Origin: Acidobacteriota bacterium
GTDB taxonomy: Bacteria; Actinomycetota; Actinomycetes; Actinomycetales; Microbacteriaceae
DNA: 34,731 bases
Assembly: GCA_019352055.1 (NCBI GenBank)
Contig: JABBOB010000032.1
Coordinates: 1 to 34,731 of the forward strand
Direction: 5' to 3'
Position numbers and translations under genes: made by a program. This document shows, one piece after another, positions 34,709-34,731 of this stretch (positions are counted from its first letter, which is position 1; each line of letters starts with the position of its first letter). The notes beneath the pieces are model-generated. The model searched no databases. It saw nothing but the letters and a program-made list of their open reading frames with translations, and was not told where the DNA came from.

Positions 34709-34731
34709 ACAGCACGAAGGCGAGCAGCATG
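34685..34731. other. Apparent junction to unrelated sequence at window end
   Basis: Beyond about 34685 the IclR coding similarity stops. Read on the minus strand from 34731, the bases give MLLAFVLFTAIFATAGA, a hydrophobic segment resembling the start or inside of a membrane protein, which then runs into the antisense of iclR. The breakpoint has the GC-rich bases GCGCGCCGGCGG, where short homology could join two pieces. An assembly or library chimera at the contig end is the first explanation; a real deletion or inversion is the second. Confidence 0.55.

Noticed and set aside
1-34731. CRISPR arrays, insertion sequences, prophage genes, toxin-antitoxin or defence systems
   Set aside because: I found no regularly spaced repeats, transposase or integrase motifs, or defence-type domains. 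Apart from the junction at the right edge, the region reads as core chromosome.

Overview
The window is chromosomal DNA of a high-GC actinobacterium, most likely in or near the family Microbacteriaceae. Base composition is strongly GC-rich throughout. The gene content and order are typical of that group: rpsA, polA, an ANTAR response regulator beside tRNA-Leu, pyk, gltBD, lgt, a joined his-trp cluster and a hut operon. Several starts lack a ribosome binding site and instead have a TANNNT hexamer 6-7 nt upstream, as in actinobacterial leaderless mRNAs. The genes look native and I see no phage, insertion sequence, CRISPR array or transfer island.

Layout. 1-1239: 5' part of rpsA (minus strand, running off the left edge). 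1563-2384: a class II glutamine amidotransferase (plus). 2501-4916: a minus-strand mannitol-type PTS operon transcribed IIC, IIB, IIA, HPr, with a strong hairpin between IIC and IIB. 5121-7796: polA. 7850-8275: a hotdog thioesterase (plus). 8375-8977: a PdtaR-like ANTAR regulator. 9066-9148: tRNA-Leu(CAA). From 25525 down to 9197 there is one unbroken minus-strand run: hisE, hisG, hisF, hisI, trpE, a Trp-associated membrane protein, a 75-aa membrane protein, trpC, trpB, trpA, lgt, gltB, gltD, pyk. Many of these overlap by 1-4 bases, so translation is probably coupled. 25658-26305: rpe. 26316-27227: a prolyl-aminopeptidase-like hydrolase. 27241-34242: a histidine utilization operon (hutH, hutU, M20 amidohydrolase, hutF, hutI). 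34322 onward: a divergent, broken IclR-family regulator.

How the genes work together. The hut operon takes histidine to urocanate (HutH), imidazolonepropionate (HutU), formiminoglutamate (HutI) and N-formylglutamate (HutF). The usual HutG deformylase is absent, and an M20 allantoate/carbamoylase-type hydrolase sits in the operon where that step is needed. A perfect 9-2-9 palindrome between hutH and the iclR-type gene is the likely operator. Glutamate released by this pathway and made by GltBD is the common nitrogen currency of the his and trp genes next door.

Three sequence irregularities matter most. First, hisI has an in-frame TAG at codon 74 that removes its metal-site half, while the rest of the gene is intact. 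Second, trpC has no ATG, GTG or TTG before its conserved N-terminus and appears to start at CTG in a CTGA overlap. Third, the last 40-50 bases break the IclR frame and on the minus strand read as an unrelated membrane protein, which suggests a chimeric contig end or a rearrangement. I found no wholly new multi-gene system. The best candidate for new biochemistry is the M20 enzyme of the hut operon.
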